The notes: generated by a model not told the origin, from the letters alone. A stretch of 64,000 nucleotides of DNA from Burkholderiaceae bacterium (GCA_947450605.1 CANFWB010000003.1:1-64000); one strand, 5' to 3'; positions 9,108 to 19,633 are shown, counted from the first letter of the stretch. Numbers and translations: made by a program.

Positions 9108-9848
9108 TTACTTAATTGCAGTGTTCAATTGCTGAGCGTCTTTAGCGGCTTCAGTATCTGGGAACTTCCCAACAATTTCAGCGAACGTTTTCTTGGCCGC
9201 CACTTTGTTACCACTTTCCAATTGCGCATTGCCGAGCGTCAACATTGCTGATGGAATACGTGGATGAGTTGGGTAGCGTTTAATAAGATTCTGTAGCTGT
9301 GCAATCGCGCCTGCATAGTCTTTATTGGCATATTTGCTATTACCGCTCCAGAAAAGCGCTAGTGGCAAGTAGGGGCTCTTAGGATAACGCGTAGCAAAGG
9401 CTGAGAAGCCTTCGTCCGCCTTCTTCAGACTCCCTGATTGGAAGGCCTTTAATGCGTCTTCATAGGCTTTTTTCTCACCAGGCTGCACTGTCCCGCTAAC
9501 ACCTTCAATAGTGGCTGTACGAGGCTCAAAATTACCTAAGCGGGTATCGAGGTCCTGGTAGTAAGTCTTCTGGCTGGTGTTGATATCTTCACCCTGCTTC
9601 TCCAGGTTCTCCACTTTGCCGCGCAACTCGGCATTTTCTGCTTTGAGCTTTTCAATCTGATTTTGTAAATCCATTTGCGTTGTTGCCAAGGACTTGCGTA
9701 AATCCAAAATAGCCTTGCGAGCGTCATCGTCAGCAAAGAGTGCCCAAGCACTGCTGGACATTCCCAGGCAAATAGTGGCGACACTTAAACAAAACGCTCG
9801 TGAGAGCGTTTGTTTGAAAGAGTAAGACTGCTTTTGCATGCGTCGCAT
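9108..9848 (-). CDS. cpoB: Tol-Pal system periplasmic coordinator CpoB (YbgF)
   Basis: Secreted periplasmic protein of 246 residues. The signal peptide ends near SSSAWA before [11 protein letters not shown] coiled-coil segment of heptads (about 45-95) is followed by TPR repeats in the C-terminal half ([21 protein letters not shown] onward). It links septal peptidoglycan synthesis with Tol-Pal outer-membrane constriction in E. coli. The stop codon of pal overlaps its ATG by one base. Confidence 0.93.
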   Translation of the reverse strand: MRRMQKQSYSFKQTLSRAFCLSVATICLGMSSSAWALFADDDARKAILDLRKSLATTQMDLQNQIEKLKAENAELRGKVENLEKQGEDINTSQKTYYQDLDTRLGNFEPRTATIEGVSGTVQPGEKKAYEDALKAFQSGSLKKADEGFSAFATRYPKSPYLPLALFWSGNSKYANKDYAGAIAQLQNLIKRYPTHPRIPSAMLTLGNAQLESGNKVAAKKTFAEIVGKFPDTEAAKDAQQLNTAIK

Positions 9849-10348
9849 TAATTAGTGATGTAAACAATGTCAGCGCGGCGATTTTCTGCCCAAGCTGCTT
9901 CGTTATCACCTTCAGCTTTCGGTTTTTCTTTACCAAAGCTCACCGCTTCCATTTGGTCATCAGATACACCCATGAGATTGAGTGACTTGCGCACCGCATC
10001 TGAACGACGTTGGCCCAAGGCTAAGTTGTACTCGGCTGTACCGCGTTCATCGGTATTGCCCTGAATGATGATCTTTTGTTTTGGGTTGGATTTGAGGAAG
10101 TTTGCGTGCGCAGACAATTGTTTCTGATACTTAGTCTGAACAGTGTATTCATTGAAATCAAAATACACGCTACGCTGAAAGAGTGGGCTACTTGGATCAT
10201 TCCAAGGTTGTGAACCGAAGTTGCCGCTGCCACCACCATTAGCGCCATCAACGTCATCCAATTTGACGCTTGAGCAAGCTGCCAAAAATAATGCGGTGAC
10301 ACCTACAAGGGTGAGTGTTGCGGCACGGCGTGCGATAGAAATCGTCAT
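9848..10348 (-). CDS. pal: Peptidoglycan-associated lipoprotein Pal
   Basis: Outer-membrane lipoprotein of 166 residues that binds peptidoglycan. The signal peptide ends in the lipobox LAAC|SSV. The OmpA-like domain (about 60-166) has the meso-DAP-binding pattern QGNTDERGTAEYNLALGQRR with key Asp and Arg, and ends ENRRADIVYI. It is the final structural part of the Tol-Pal machine and precedes cpoB. Confidence 0.96.
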   Translation of the reverse strand: MTISIARRAATLTLVGVTALFLAACSSVKLDDVDGANGGGSGNFGSQPWNDPSSPLFQRSVYFDFNEYTVQTKYQKQLSAHANFLKSNPKQKIIIQGNTDERGTAEYNLALGQRRSDAVRKSLNLMGVSDDQMEAVSFGKEKPKAEGDNEAAWAENRRADIVYITN

Positions 10349-10436
10349 GATCTTTCCTTTTCCTACAAATGAAGCTATTAAATGAGCTAATAGACAATAT
10401 TATGCCCCTAAGAACTCAATATTGGCTATTCAAGCG

Positions 10437-10463
10437 GAAAGACCCAGTTGAATCTAACTGAGT
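10437..10463 (-). terminator. Weak hairpin between tolB and pal
   Basis: On the minus strand GACTCAGTT pairs with AACTGGGTC (one G-U pair) around a 6-base loop, three bases past the tolB stop, followed by a modest T-rich stretch. It could attenuate transcription so that pal and cpoB are also expressed from their own promoter in the 117-base gap. It is weaker than the other terminators in this window. Confidence 0.35.
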
Positions 10464-10465
10464 CC

Positions 10466-11788
10466 TTAGTCCATAAATGGACCCCAGGATGGCTGACGGA
10501 CATCAGATCCTGGAATGCTTAATACCTGTTTAGAGTTCCCGTCTACCGATACGGCAGCTAAGACTCGCTTGCCGCCGACTTTGGTGGAATACAAAACATA
10601 ACGACCATTTGCGGCAAAGGAAGGGGATTCATCACTGCTGCCGTCGGTTAAGGCTTGCGAGTCGCCTGTCGCCAGATTGAGGATGTAGAGGCGGAAAGCC
10701 CCACCAATATTAGCGATATACGCCAAATACTTACCATCTGGAGAAATGCGCGGTGATGTCACAAAACCTTGTTTGTAGGTAACGCGTTTTGCGCCCTCAA
10801 CTTGCTCGCCTTCAGCGCTCATGCGATAGATTTGCGGATTACCACCGCGATCGCTCGTGAAATAAATGTAGCGCCCATCTGCAGAGTACTGCGGTTCTGT
10901 ATCAATGGTGTAGCCGCGGGTTAAGCGTTGCAAGCCTGTGCCATCTGCATTGATACCGTAGATCTGGGTATTGCCGTCTTTGGAAAGTGATATTGCCAGT
11001 TTTTTGCCATCTGGTGACCAAGCTGGGGCGCTGTTATTCCCCTTTTGGTTTGAGAGGGATATGCGACGACCCGTTGCGAGCTCGTGAACATAAATGACCG
11101 GCTTACGATCTTCAAAAGATACGTATGCTACTTTTTTACCATCGGGTGACCAGGATGGGGAGATGATGGGCTCACCGCTGTTCATCGCATTGCGAATATT
11201 TTGACCATCCGCATCTGAGATCACGAGGCGATAACGCTTGCCTTCTTTAATCACATAGGACAGTCGTGTGGAGAAGATGCCACGCTCACCCAGTAATTTG
11301 AAGATGATGTCATCGGCAATTTTGTGACCAGCAGCGCGTAAATTATCTGTGCTGGAGTTGAGATTAAGCCCACCCAAACTGAGAGACTTGCGCACATCAA
11401 ATAATTTGTAATGAATCTCAAATTGGGATGCACCTGTTTGCACTACCGAGCCAAGGACTAACGCATCTGCACCGCGAGCCGCCCAAGATTTGTAGTTTGG
11501 GGTGCCTTCATCACTTTCACTAGCATTGCCGTTCTCGGTGTTTTTAAAGTAACCACTACGTGCTAAGTCCTGGCGCACGATTTCAGTAACGCTGGTTGGC
11601 AACTTGTTCTCATCCCTAAAGCGCATGACGGCGATGGGATAGAGTGATTGACCTACGCCAGTGATTTCAATATTCATCTGCGCCATAGCGGGAGAGCTGA
11701 GGCCAATGCTGGATAACACTACCGCGCACACTACTGCGGCGAGTGAGAAGTCTGGTTTACCGGTAATCCGTTTAACAGCTTGCAACAT
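10466..11788 (-). CDS. tolB: Tol-Pal system beta-propeller protein TolB
   Basis: Periplasmic protein of 440 residues. The signal peptide ends at SSPAMA before QMNIEITG. The N-terminal TolB_N domain extends to about residue 165. It is followed by a six-bladed propeller with repeated WD40-like PSWSPDGKKVAYVSF-type blades (about 205-440). It shuttles between Pal and TolA during outer-membrane invagination. Starts 3 bases after tolA ends, in the tolQRAB order. Confidence 0.96.
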   Translation of the reverse strand: MLQAVKRITGKPDFSLAAVVCAVVLSSIGLSSPAMAQMNIEITGVGQSLYPIAVMRFRDENKLPTSVTEIVRQDLARSGYFKNTENGNASESDEGTPNYKSWAARGADALVLGSVVQTGASQFEIHYKLFDVRKSLSLGGLNLNSSTDNLRAAGHKIADDIIFKLLGERGIFSTRLSYVIKEGKRYRLVISDADGQNIRNAMNSGEPIISPSWSPDGKKVAYVSFEDRKPVIYVHELATGRRISLSNQKGNNSAPAWSPDGKKLAISLSKDGNTQIYGINADGTGLQRLTRGYTIDTEPQYSADGRYIYFTSDRGGNPQIYRMSAEGEQVEGAKRVTYKQGFVTSPRISPDGKYLAYIANIGGAFRLYILNLATGDSQALTDGSSDESPSFAANGRYVLYSTKVGGKRVLAAVSVDGNSKQVLSIPGSDVRQPSWGPFMD

Positions 11789-11791
11789 GCT

Positions 11792-12607
11792 TTAGTCCTT
11801 GGGTTTAAAGGTCAACTTAACTTCTCTTTGAGGAATTTTGCCATTGTCGTCCTTCGGTAGGCTTTCTGCGCGGGTGAGCGCAAGTAGTACTGCGCGATCC
11901 CAACCAGCACTTCCGCTCGAGCTTAATAGCTCTGTACTCAAAATAGCGCCATCGGGTGCGAGATTGACTTTAACAACTGCCGCGGGATTACCGCTAATGG
12001 ATTCCGGGTTGTATACGATGAGGGGCTTCACCTTCTTAATGACCTTATCGGTCCAACCTGGAGGTGCATTGCCACCACCGCCAACACCGCTTCCACTGGT
12101 GCCACCACTACCACCTTCAGCTCCAGCCGCAGCGCGTAGGCGAGCCATTTGGTCTGCACGCACTTTCTCAGCAGCGGCATTGGCTTTGGTTTCTGCAGGG
12201 GTAGCAGCTTTTGGAGTCTCAACCTTTTTAGGTTTCTCTTTTTCCTTCTCCTTGGGTGGAGTTGGCTTAGTGGGGGTAACTGGCTTTGGCGCTTCTTTGA
12301 TAACTTCTTTTTTTGGAGGCTCTTTCTCAAGCTTCTTTTTCTGAATCGCGATGTCAGCCGCTTCCTCTTTCATTTCTGTTTTGAGCTCTGGTACGACGGG
12401 CGTCTCCACTTGCTGACTAGCATCCCACAGCTCAACTTCAACACCAGCCGGGGTGGAGTTATTCCAGCTAATGCCAATCATTAAAAAGGCAAGTAAACCC
12501 ACATGCGCAGCAAGCGAGAAGATGAAAGCACGTTTGGTGCTTTCGTTTTTAGTGGGGCGACCACGTGAGAAGCTCGAGTGAAAGGTTTGCGCGCTATTCA
12601 TGAACAA
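11792..12607 (-). CDS. tolA: Cell envelope integrity protein TolA
   Basis: Inner-membrane-anchored periplasm-spanning protein of 271 residues. One membrane helix lies at about 27-49 (AFIFSLAAHVGLLAFLMIGI). It is followed by a Lys/Glu/Pro/Ala-rich domain II (about 75-165), a Gly/Ser hinge and a TonB-like domain III ending LPKDDNGKIPQREVKLTFKP. It transmits proton-motive force from TolQR to TolB/Pal. The low-complexity middle produces long spurious reading frames on the opposite strand. Confidence 0.93.
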   Translation of the reverse strand: MFMNSAQTFHSSFSRGRPTKNESTKRAFIFSLAAHVGLLAFLMIGISWNNSTPAGVEVELWDASQQVETPVVPELKTEMKEEAADIAIQKKKLEKEPPKKEVIKEAPKPVTPTKPTPPKEKEKEKPKKVETPKAATPAETKANAAAEKVRADQMARLRAAAGAEGGSGGTSGSGVGGGGNAPPGWTDKVIKKVKPLIVYNPESISGNPAAVVKVNLAPDGAILSTELLSSSGSAGWDRAVLLALTRAESLPKDDNGKIPQREVKLTFKPKD

Positions 12608-12620
12608 ATGACAAAGAGCT

Positions 12621-13040
12621 CTACTGACTCTTCACAGCAAGGCCGACACGTTTCACGCCATTCTCTTTTAGCTTGGACATTACTTCCATCACGACTTCAT
12701 ACTTGATGGATTTATCCGCGGCAAGAACAACCGGCTGATCAGCAGATTTCTCTGCTTGCGATCTTGCAAATGCACCCAGTTCAAACTTATTGAGTGTTTG
12801 TACGGGATCACCATCCTTACGCACAATGACATTTTCATTGGCATCAATCGTCAGAAAGACTGGCGGTAGGGATTGCACTTTTGCCCCACCGACAGTTGGC
12901 AAATTCACGACGCCGGGATTGACCATGGGTGCGGTCACCATGAAGATGACCAGTAAGACCAACATCACGTCGATGTAAGGCACTACATTGATGTCGGCCA
13001 TTGCCCGACGCTTAGAGGACTTTCTAAAGGAGCCGGCCAT
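12621..13040 (-). CDS. tolR: Tol-Pal system proton-channel subunit TolR
   Basis: 139 residues with a short cytoplasmic N-terminus (RRAMADINVVPYID), one membrane helix (about 22-42, with the channel Asp of the VPYIDVMLVLLVIFM type) and a periplasmic domain ending VKRVGLAVKSQ. Partner of TolQ in the TolQ5R2-type motor. It starts 2 bases after tolQ ends. Confidence 0.95.
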   Translation of the reverse strand: MAGSFRKSSKRRAMADINVVPYIDVMLVLLVIFMVTAPMVNPGVVNLPTVGGAKVQSLPPVFLTIDANENVIVRKDGDPVQTLNKFELGAFARSQAEKSADQPVVLAADKSIKYEVVMEVMSKLKENGVKRVGLAVKSQ

Positions 13041-13042
13041 GC

Positions 13043-13699
13043 TTATTTGCCTGATGCTTGACGTTGCAAGATGTTAGTAAATTCTTCGATGAAGGTTTCA
13101 AAGCGAATCGCCAAGCGATCCACATCAGTGGCAGCGCGGTTGTAGGCTACTACTGCTGGGATAGCGGCAAACAGGCCGATAGCTGTAGCAATCAGCGCTT
13201 CAGCAATACCAGGGGCAACGGCAGATAACGTGGCATTCTGGACATTGGCTAGGCCGCGGAAGGAGTGCATGATGCCCCAAACGGTGCCAAAGAGGCCGAT
13301 ATAGGGAGAAACGGAGCCAACCGATGCCAAGAATGGCAAATTGGCTTCCAGCATGTCCATTTCGCGCTGGTAGGTGGCTTTCATGGCGCGGCGGGCAGCA
13401 TCGATTTCACGGACTTTCATGAACTCCTGCATACCTGCCTCAAAGATGTGTTCTAAAACGGCATCGCTACGGGTATTGCGCTGAGCTGCCTCTAAAAGAG
13501 TGTTGAGGTCGCCTCCAGACCAAAAGTCCCGCTCAAAACGCTCGGTATCGCGTCTGACACCCCGCAGAATGGCCGTTTTCTTAAAAATGATGGTCCAAGA
13601 AGCTACCGACATGCCCATTAATAACAACATTACCAACTGGACTAATAGGCTGGCATTGAGGACTAGGGAGAGGAATGAGAGGTCTTGAGTAGGGTTCAT
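13043..13699 (-). CDS. tolQ: Tol-Pal system proton-channel subunit TolQ
   Basis: 218 residues with three membrane helices: the first near 18-38, the second in the segment ENLPFLASVGSVSPYIGLFGTVWG-type region (about 128-150), the third around AEALIATAIGLFAAIPAVVAY (about 166-186). The conserved GTVWGIMHSF pattern is present. First gene of tolQRAB-pal-cpoB-queC, divergent from glyA, whose promoter region it shares. Confidence 0.95.
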   Translation of the reverse strand: MNPTQDLSFLSLVLNASLLVQLVMLLLMGMSVASWTIIFKKTAILRGVRRDTERFERDFWSGGDLNTLLEAAQRNTRSDAVLEHIFEAGMQEFMKVREIDAARRAMKATYQREMDMLEANLPFLASVGSVSPYIGLFGTVWGIMHSFRGLANVQNATLSAVAPGIAEALIATAIGLFAAIPAVVAYNRAATDVDRLAIRFETFIEEFTNILQRQASGK

Positions 13700-13765
13700 G
13701 GGGGATTTTGTATGATGTAGGTTGTGATTTTACTTAAGCAATCCAACTTCATCAGGATTATTACC

Positions 13766-15010
13766 ATGTTTGACCGTCAAAACACCTTAGCTAAAACCGA
13801 CCCAGAATTGTGGGTAGCCATTCAGAATGAAAATCAGCGTCAAGAAGACCATATTGAACTGATCGCTTCTGAGAACTACACCTCCCCCGCAGTCATGCAG
13901 GCGCAAGGCTCTCAGTTAACGAATAAGTACGCTGAAGGCTATCCAGGCAAGCGTTATTACGGTGGCTGTGAGTTTGTGGACGTGGCTGAGCAGTTGGCGA
14001 TTGATCGCGTCAAGGCCTTGTTTGGTGCTGAGGCAGCGAACGTACAACCCCATTGCGGCGCATCTGCTAATCAAGCTGTGTTCTTGGCTTTCTTAAAGCC
14101 GGGCGATACCTTTATGGGTATGAGTTTGGCCGAAGGGGGTCACTTGACTCACGGTATGGCGCTCAATATGAGTGGCAAGTGGTTTAACCCAATCGCTTAT
14201 GGCTTAGATCAGAACGAAGAGATTGATTACGAGCAGATGGAGCGTTTGGCTCGTGAGCACAAGCCTAAGTTAATTATTGCGGGCGCCTCTGCTTATTCCA
14301 GAAAGATTGATTTCGAACGTATTGGTAAATTGGCCAAAGAAGTGGGCGCGATTTTCATGGTGGATATGGCACACTATGCTGGCTTAGTTGCTGCTGGTGT
14401 ATATCCCAATCCAGTGCCGCATGCTGACATTGTTACCTCCACTACACACAAGAGTTTGCGTGGCCCTCGTGGCGGCATCATTTTGATGAAGGCTGAGCAC
14501 GAGAAAGCCATTAACTCTGCAGTGTTCCCAGGCTTGCAAGGCGGTCCTTTGATGCATGTGATTGCTGCTAAAGCAGCGGCATTTAAAGAGGCTCAAGAGC
14601 CGGGCTTTATTGATTACCAAAAGCAAGTTATTGCTAATGCCAAAGCCTTGGCTGAGACATTGATCGCTCGTGGTCTACGTATTGTTTCTGGCGGTACAGA
14701 CTCTCATGTGATGTTGGTAGATTTACGCGCCAAGAAGATGACTGGTAAAGAAGCCGAGCGGGTCTTGGGCGAAGCACATATTACTTGTAACAAAAACGGT
14801 ATTCCAAACGATCCAGAAAAGCCTATGGTGACTAGCGGTATTCGCTTGGGCTCACCAGCAATGACTACCCGCGGCTTTAAAGAAGCCGAAGCACGTCAGG
14901 TTGGTAATTTCATTGCCGATGTTTTGGATAATCCAAATGATGCTGACAATATTGCTAAAGTGCGAACCCAAGTTGCTGAGTTGACCAAGCGTTTCCCGGT
15001 TTACGGTTAA
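13766..15010 (+). CDS. glyA: Serine hydroxymethyltransferase
   Basis: PLP enzyme interconverting serine and glycine with tetrahydrofolate. The chosen start ([16 protein letters not shown]) has an AGGA ribosome site just upstream and gives 414 residues, the usual length; the frame extends 14 codons further up to GTG 13724 but that extension is not conserved in character. Visible motifs are [23 protein letters not shown] and the PLP-lysine segment [14 protein letters not shown]. It is followed after 40 bases by nrdR. Confidence 0.96.
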   Translation: MFDRQNTLAKTDPELWVAIQNENQRQEDHIELIASENYTSPAVMQAQGSQLTNKYAEGYPGKRYYGGCEFVDVAEQLAIDRVKALFGAEAANVQPHCGASANQAVFLAFLKPGDTFMGMSLAEGGHLTHGMALNMSGKWFNPIAYGLDQNEEIDYEQMERLAREHKPKLIIAGASAYSRKIDFERIGKLAKEVGAIFMVDMAHYAGLVAAGVYPNPVPHADIVTSTTHKSLRGPRGGIILMKAEHEKAINSAVFPGLQGGPLMHVIAAKAAAFKEAQEPGFIDYQKQVIANAKALAETLIARGLRIVSGGTDSHVMLVDLRAKKMTGKEAERVLGEAHITCNKNGIPNDPEKPMVTSGIRLGSPAMTTRGFKEAEARQVGNFIADVLDNPNDADNIAKVRTQVAELTKRFPVYG

Positions 15011-15050
15011 GCATTAAAACGGCCTCACTAAGACTCTAAGAAAGCATTCA

Positions 15051-15497
15051 TTGCGCTGCCCTTTTTGCCACAACGACGATACCCAGGTACTCGATACCCG
15101 GGTATCGGACGAAGGCGATACCATTCGCCGCCGCCGCCGTTGTAGCAAATGTGACAAGCGCTTTACTACTTATGAACGCGTAGAGCTGGTACTACCGGCG
15201 ATCGTGAAGAAAAATGGGAGCCGCGTTGATTACAGCCATGACAAGTTGGCAAGCTCAATCAAGCTCGCATTACGTAAGCGCCCAGTATCTTCTGATTCTG
15301 TAGATGAATCCATTGGTCGTATTGAAGAGAAGCTACTGAGTCTTGGCGAAAAAGAAATTCCTAGTGAGCGCGTAGGTGAGCTCGTGATGCGTGAACTCAA
15401 GCGCTTAGATAAAGTGGCCTACATCCGCTTTGCCTCTGTCTATCGAAGCTTTGCTGATATTGAATCTTTTGAGAGTGCGCTCAAAGAGCTGAAGTAA
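15051..15497 (+). CDS. nrdR: Transcriptional repressor NrdR
   Basis: Represses ribonucleotide reductase genes in response to dATP/ATP. The 148 residues have an N-terminal zinc ribbon (Cys3, Cys6, Cys31, Cys34) with the RRRRRCSKC basic stretch, followed by an ATP-cone (about 48-138: [20 protein letters not shown]-like, ending [11 protein letters not shown]). The start codon is TTG, the only position giving the canonical MRCPFC N-terminus. Placement after glyA is frequent in proteobacteria. Confidence 0.96.
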   Translation: MRCPFCHNDDTQVLDTRVSDEGDTIRRRRRCSKCDKRFTTYERVELVLPAIVKKNGSRVDYSHDKLASSIKLALRKRPVSSDSVDESIGRIEEKLLSLGEKEIPSERVGELVMRELKRLDKVAYIRFASVYRSFADIESFESALKELK

Positions 15498-15623
15498 TTA
15501 TTCTGAAGCTTGAATCTATTGGATTTGATCTAAGCTCTTAACCTCCCATCGCTTGAATTCAGCATCCAAGGTTCGCCTCAAAATTTCAAAGAATAGCTAT
15601 TTCCATTGGATGGTTTTTGAATG

Positions 15624-15646
15624 TATACTGTAATCAATCGATTACA
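15624..15646 (+). promoter_or_regulatory. Putative promoter and operator of the RelE/HigA-type locus
   Basis: A TATACT -10 hexamer (15624-15629) runs directly into the inverted repeat TGTAATC-AATC-GATTACA (15629-15646; 7-bp perfect arms, 4-bp centre), 8 bases before the toxin ATG. An operator at this position would block the promoter and is the expected binding site for the HigA-like antitoxin encoded downstream. No good -35 box is visible. Confidence 0.65.
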
Positions 15647-15654
15647 ATTTGGAT

Positions 15655-15957
15655 ATGTATGAGATCAATAAAACTGTTGAATTTGAGGTGTGGCTTAGCG
15701 CTATTCGTGATCCCATAACTCGAGGGCGATTATTGGCAAGACTTCGTAAGGTTGCGCTAGGTAGTTTTGGGGATGTTGCCCCAATATCCAATTCAAACGG
15801 AGTTTGGGAGATGAGGGAGCACTTTGGGGCTGGTTGGCGCATGTACTACATACTGCGTAAGCAAGTGGTGGTGATTGTCTTGGGAGGCGGCATCAAGTCG
15901 ACTCAAGCTGCTGATATTAAAAAAGTTAAGAAAATACTTCTGACCATGGAGGATTAA
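15655..15957 (+). CDS. RelE/HigB-type toxin (Gp49-like killer protein)
   Basis: Small basic protein of 100 residues (ATG at 15655; a TTG two codons upstream is also possible). It has the fold pattern of the addiction-module killer family: YEINKTVEFEVWL at the start, RLLARLRKVALGSFGDV, GVWEMREHFGAGWRMYYI and VVVIVLGGGIKSTQAADIKKVKKI. Members are ribosome-dependent mRNA interferases. It sits directly before its antitoxin gene with no gap, toxin first as in HigBA and Gp49-type loci. Confidence 0.85.
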   Translation: MYEINKTVEFEVWLSAIRDPITRGRLLARLRKVALGSFGDVAPISNSNGVWEMREHFGAGWRMYYILRKQVVVIVLGGGIKSTQAADIKKVKKILLTMED

Positions 15958-16260
15958 ATGGCGAAAATGAAAAAGATCAAACTCAGTGAGTTACCGAAGT
16001 TTGATGTTGTTGATTACTTAAAAACAGAAAAGGATATTGCTGGATATCTGAATGCTGTTTTAGAGGATGGTGATCCCGCTCTATTTGTTGCTGCAATCGG
16101 CGATATATCAAGAGCAAAAGGAATGAGTGCTATTGCTAAAAAGAGTGGCGTTACAAGAGAATCTCTTTACAGGGCCTTAAAGATTGAAGCTAGACCACGA
16201 TTCGAAACTGTTGCGAAGGTAATACATGCATTAGGGATGAAATTGAGCGTTCATGCCTAA
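15958..16260 (+). CDS. HigA-like antitoxin (addiction-module antidote)
   Basis: 100 residues. The N-terminal part (FDVVDYLKTEKDIAGYLNAVLEDGDPALF) is typical of the antidote proteins paired with Gp49-type killers. The C-terminal helix-turn-helix (about 50-97) shows AKKSGVTRESLYRALK. The ATG follows the toxin stop immediately, and a GGAGG site lies inside the toxin end. It should neutralise the toxin and bind the palindrome upstream of the pair. Confidence 0.87.
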   Translation: MAKMKKIKLSELPKFDVVDYLKTEKDIAGYLNAVLEDGDPALFVAAIGDISRAKGMSAIAKKSGVTRESLYRALKIEARPRFETVAKVIHALGMKLSVHA

Positions 16261-16261
16261 T

Positions 16262-16290
16262 AAAAAAGGACTGCAATGCAGTCCTTTTTT
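16262..16290. terminator. Bidirectional terminator between the TA locus and adk
   Basis: Near-perfect palindrome: AAAAAAGGACTGCA, one central base, then its exact complement. The GC-rich stem with A-tract and T-tract flanks ends both the rightward toxin-antitoxin transcript and the leftward adk transcript. Confidence 0.92.
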
Positions 16291-16308
16291 GCTTTTGCGG
16301 AAAATGAA

Positions 16309-16995
<687 letters not shown>

Positions 16996-17078
16996 TCATT
17001 GTCCCGTATTTTTTCGGGTTCATTTGTAACCAATTCCTAGGATTATCCCCGAGAAGCCTTCGGGGTCGAGATTCTGAC

Positions 17079-17834
17079 TTATTTGGCCAGGATCTGGCGG
17101 ACCCGTTCTAGGTCTTCGGCAGTATCTACACCGGCTGGTGGGGCTTCGCTGGCAGTGTGGACGGCAATGCGGTAGCCATTCCACAGCGCCCTGAGCTGCT
17201 CTAGAGCCTCTGCTTGCTCTGGTGGGGCTGGTTCAAGGCGGCTGTAGGCTTGCAGAAAATCGGCTCTGTAGGCATAAATGCCGAGGTGGCGTAAGTGTGT
17301 CACCTCTGGAGTGGATTCTGGGTCGCGCACAAAGGGGATGCTTGCTCTTGAGAAATACAAGGCTTCGCCAGCTTTATTGAGAACCACTTTAACTACATTG
17401 GGGTTGGTAATTTCTGCGGTATTGGTAATGGGCACTGCCACAGTAGAGATCGCACATGCGGTGTTGTCAGCCAAAGTTTGAGCTACTTGATTGATTAACT
17501 CTGGCGGAATGAGGGGTTCGTCGCCTTGTACATTTACCACCAAAGTATCTGCTGGTAGTTTTAGTAGTTGTGCCACCTCTGCAATGCGGTCAGTTCCAGT
17601 GGGATGATCTGAGCTAGTCAGCAAGCACTCAATACGGTGCGCATCACAGGCTGCTTGGATTTCTGGAGAATCTGTAGCAACTACTACGCTCTGCGCTTGT
17701 GACTGCTGGGCGCGTTCAGCCACTCGAATCACCATGGGCTTGCCACCAATATCTGCCAGTGGTTTGCGAGGTAGGCGAGTGGATCCTAGTCTTGCCGGAA
17801 TCACTACTAAAAATTCTGGAGGCTTATTGCTCAT
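17079..17834 (-). CDS. kdsB: 3-deoxy-manno-octulosonate cytidylyltransferase
   Basis: Makes CMP-Kdo for lipopolysaccharide inner core. 251 residues with the nucleotidyltransferase signature [24 protein letters not shown] (first ~36 residues), [14 protein letters not shown] and the C-terminal [20 protein letters not shown]. It follows the small Trm112 gene by 32 bases and lpxK before it, so lipid A and Kdo steps are co-expressed. Confidence 0.97.
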   Translation of the reverse strand: MSNKPPEFLVVIPARLGSTRLPRKPLADIGGKPMVIRVAERAQQSQAQSVVVATDSPEIQAACDAHRIECLLTSSDHPTGTDRIAEVAQLLKLPADTLVVNVQGDEPLIPPELINQVAQTLADNTACAISTVAVPITNTAEITNPNVVKVVLNKAGEALYFSRASIPFVRDPESTPEVTHLRHLGIYAYRADFLQAYSRLEPAPPEQAEALEQLRALWNGYRIAVHTASEAPPAGVDTAEDLERVRQILAK

Positions 17835-17866
17835 AGGTGGCTAGCGTTCAATCAGCGTTGATTGAA

Positions 17867-18046
17867 TTAATGGCACTCATCGGCAGAGAGGCTGCGGGCT
17901 TCCTCAACCAGCATCACAGGAATATCGTTACGAATGGGGTAGGCTAGGCGATCTGCTTTACAAATCAGCTCCTGTTTCTCGCTATCTAAATGCAAAGTGC
18001 TTTTGCATAAAGGGCAAACCAAAATCTCTAGTAGGCGCTTATCCAT
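17867..18046 (-). CDS. Trm112 family protein (YcaR-like)
   Basis: 59-residue protein starting [18 protein letters not shown] and ending SLSADECH. It has two Cys pairs' worth of metal-binding residues (CPLC near 11-14 and a single Cys29), and the segment [13 protein letters not shown] that is diagnostic of bacterial Trm112/UPF0434 proteins. It lies between lpxK (19 bases upstream) and kdsB, its standard neighbours. Its exact bacterial role is not settled; eukaryotic homologues activate methyltransferases. Confidence 0.9.
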   Translation of the reverse strand: MDKRLLEILVCPLCKSTLHLDSEKQELICKADRLAYPIRNDIPVMLVEEARSLSADECH

Positions 18047-18065
18047 GTCTGCTCTTTGTGATCTT

Positions 18066-19166
18066 TTATAAAGTGTATTGATGGGGATCGGGTCTTTGCA
18101 AAATTGATTGCAACCAATCTGCTAATCCATTGGGAATGTCTAAACTCATGGGAACCACCCAAATACGTTCATCGTTCATTGAGGCACATTTTACGGCATC
18201 CTTCTCCGTAATCAGAATGCACTGCGCAGGGATTGCGTTAAAAAATTCTGGGGTAAAGGTGCTGTGATCCGGCAAACCAATGCACTTACCTGCAATACCG
18301 TGTTTGAGTAAATCATCAAAAAAGCCTTGTGGATTACCAATGGCCGCTACAGCGGTAATTTTATTGGGAAGATAGGCATCTGCAATCGCCTCTAAGGATT
18401 GCGTATTTTCTGGATTGATCAATTCATAAGCCTCACCCAGTTGACCAGTCAAAGTGAAAGCGCGTCGCCCAAGAAAATACTCATCAATATGACCGCGGGA
18501 TATATTCATGCCAGTCATGAGGGTTGCATCACGCTCGCGCGATGCTGGCTCACGTAAGGGGCCAGCCGGTAGTAAAAAGCCATTACCTTCCCCGCGTTGA
18601 TCACGCACTACAAACTCAATATCACGACCGCCTTCACGAGCGGGCCAGCGCGCTAGGGCTCGATGTTGTAATCCATCATCGCTGATGATGACATTGACCC
18701 CAGGGTTTTGCTTGAGAAGTTCCCGAATACTTTGTAGCCGTTTTGGGTGAACCCAAATTGGAAATTGATTCTGTGTGCGCCTGGCGATGAGGACGGGTTC
18801 ATCGCCTACTTCCGCTGGATTGGAATGGCTGTGAACTTGAATGGGCTTTGTTGAGGAAGAGGAGCCATATCCTCTACTGATGATTCCGGGTTTCCATCCC
18901 AGTTCTGCCAGGCGCTCTGCTAAGGCGATCACGATCGGTGTTTTACCTGTGCCACCTACGCGGATATTGCCCACAATAATGACGGGGACCGATTGAGGCT
19001 TGCTACCAGTGAGCCCCAAATCATTGATCAGATCAAGGCCGCGATTGATTGCGCCGTAAACCCACGACAGGGGCCACAGTAGGAGGCTTGTAGGGCCGCG
19101 CCTCTCCCAAAACTTGGGAGCTTTATTGAGCTGAAGTAGGCGAGAAGGCTTCTTAGTGGATGACAT
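18066..19166 (-). CDS. lpxK: Tetraacyldisaccharide 4'-kinase
   Basis: Phosphorylates the 4' position of the lipid A disaccharide at the inner membrane. 366 residues, with an N-terminal membrane-associated helix, the P-loop [13 protein letters not shown] (about 62-74), [20 protein letters not shown] (metal/catalytic Asp) and [10 protein letters not shown] near the C-terminus. It follows exbD by 17 bases. Confidence 0.96.
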   Translation of the reverse strand: MSSTKKPSRLLQLNKAPKFWERRGPTSLLLWPLSWVYGAINRGLDLINDLGLTGSKPQSVPVIIVGNIRVGGTGKTPIVIALAERLAELGWKPGIISRGYGSSSSTKPIQVHSHSNPAEVGDEPVLIARRTQNQFPIWVHPKRLQSIRELLKQNPGVNVIISDDGLQHRALARWPAREGGRDIEFVVRDQRGEGNGFLLPAGPLREPASRERDATLMTGMNISRGHIDEYFLGRRAFTLTGQLGEAYELINPENTQSLEAIADAYLPNKITAVAAIGNPQGFFDDLLKHGIAGKCIGLPDHSTFTPEFFNAIPAQCILITEKDAVKCASMNDERIWVVPMSLDIPNGLADWLQSILQRPDPHQYTL

Positions 19167-19183
19167 TGAAGATCGGTGCGGGT

Positions 19184-19633
19184 TTATTTCTTGGTCTGAC
19201 TGCTAAACACAATATTCGATAAATTGGCATCGCGTGCCGCTTCTAGCGCATTCATGACTGCTTGATGTGGCGCTCTTGCATCAGCATCGATGTTGACTTG
19301 AATGTTGCCATCCTGATTTGAGTTAATCATCGTCAATTGATTGCTGAGTTGGTTGCGATCAATCACTTTGCCATTGATAGCAAAACGTCCATCGCGACTC
19401 ACCGCAATATGTATTTGCTTTACCTCTGTTTGGCTTGCTGCGCCATTGGCGGAAGGGAGTGTGATGGCTAATTCTTGATAGCGCGTGAAGGTAGTGGAGA
19501 TCATGAGGAAAATCAACACCACCAACAGCACATCAATGAAGGGGATGAGATTAATCTCTGGCTCTACTGAGCTGGACTTCACCCCAAGAGAAAATCGCCC
19601 CTGATGATGCAGGCTGTTATCTAACCAACTCAT
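19184..19633 (-). CDS. exbD: ExbD/TolR-family biopolymer transport protein
   Basis: 149 residues with a cytoplasmic N-terminus (VEPEINLIPFIDVLLVVLIFL: membrane helix about 29-49 with the channel Asp) and a periplasmic domain ending AARDANLSNIVFSSQ. Distinct from the TolR encoded at 12621-13040. It overlaps exbB by 4 bases. No TonB or TonB-dependent receptor gene is near; the partner of this motor in lpxK-linked clusters is not evident from the sequence. Confidence 0.88.
   Translation of the reverse strand: MSWLDNSLHHQGRFSLGVKSSSVEPEINLIPFIDVLLVVLIFLMISTTFTRYQELAITLPSANGAASQTEVKQIHIAVSRDGRFAINGKVIDRNQLSNQLTMINSNQDGNIQVNIDADARAPHQAVMNALEAARDANLSNIVFSSQTKK

Noticed and set aside
11838-12484. 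Plus-strand frames opposite tolA
   Set aside because: They are long only because the Lys/Pro/Glu-rich TolA domain has no stops on the complement; the minus-strand frame has the TolA architecture.
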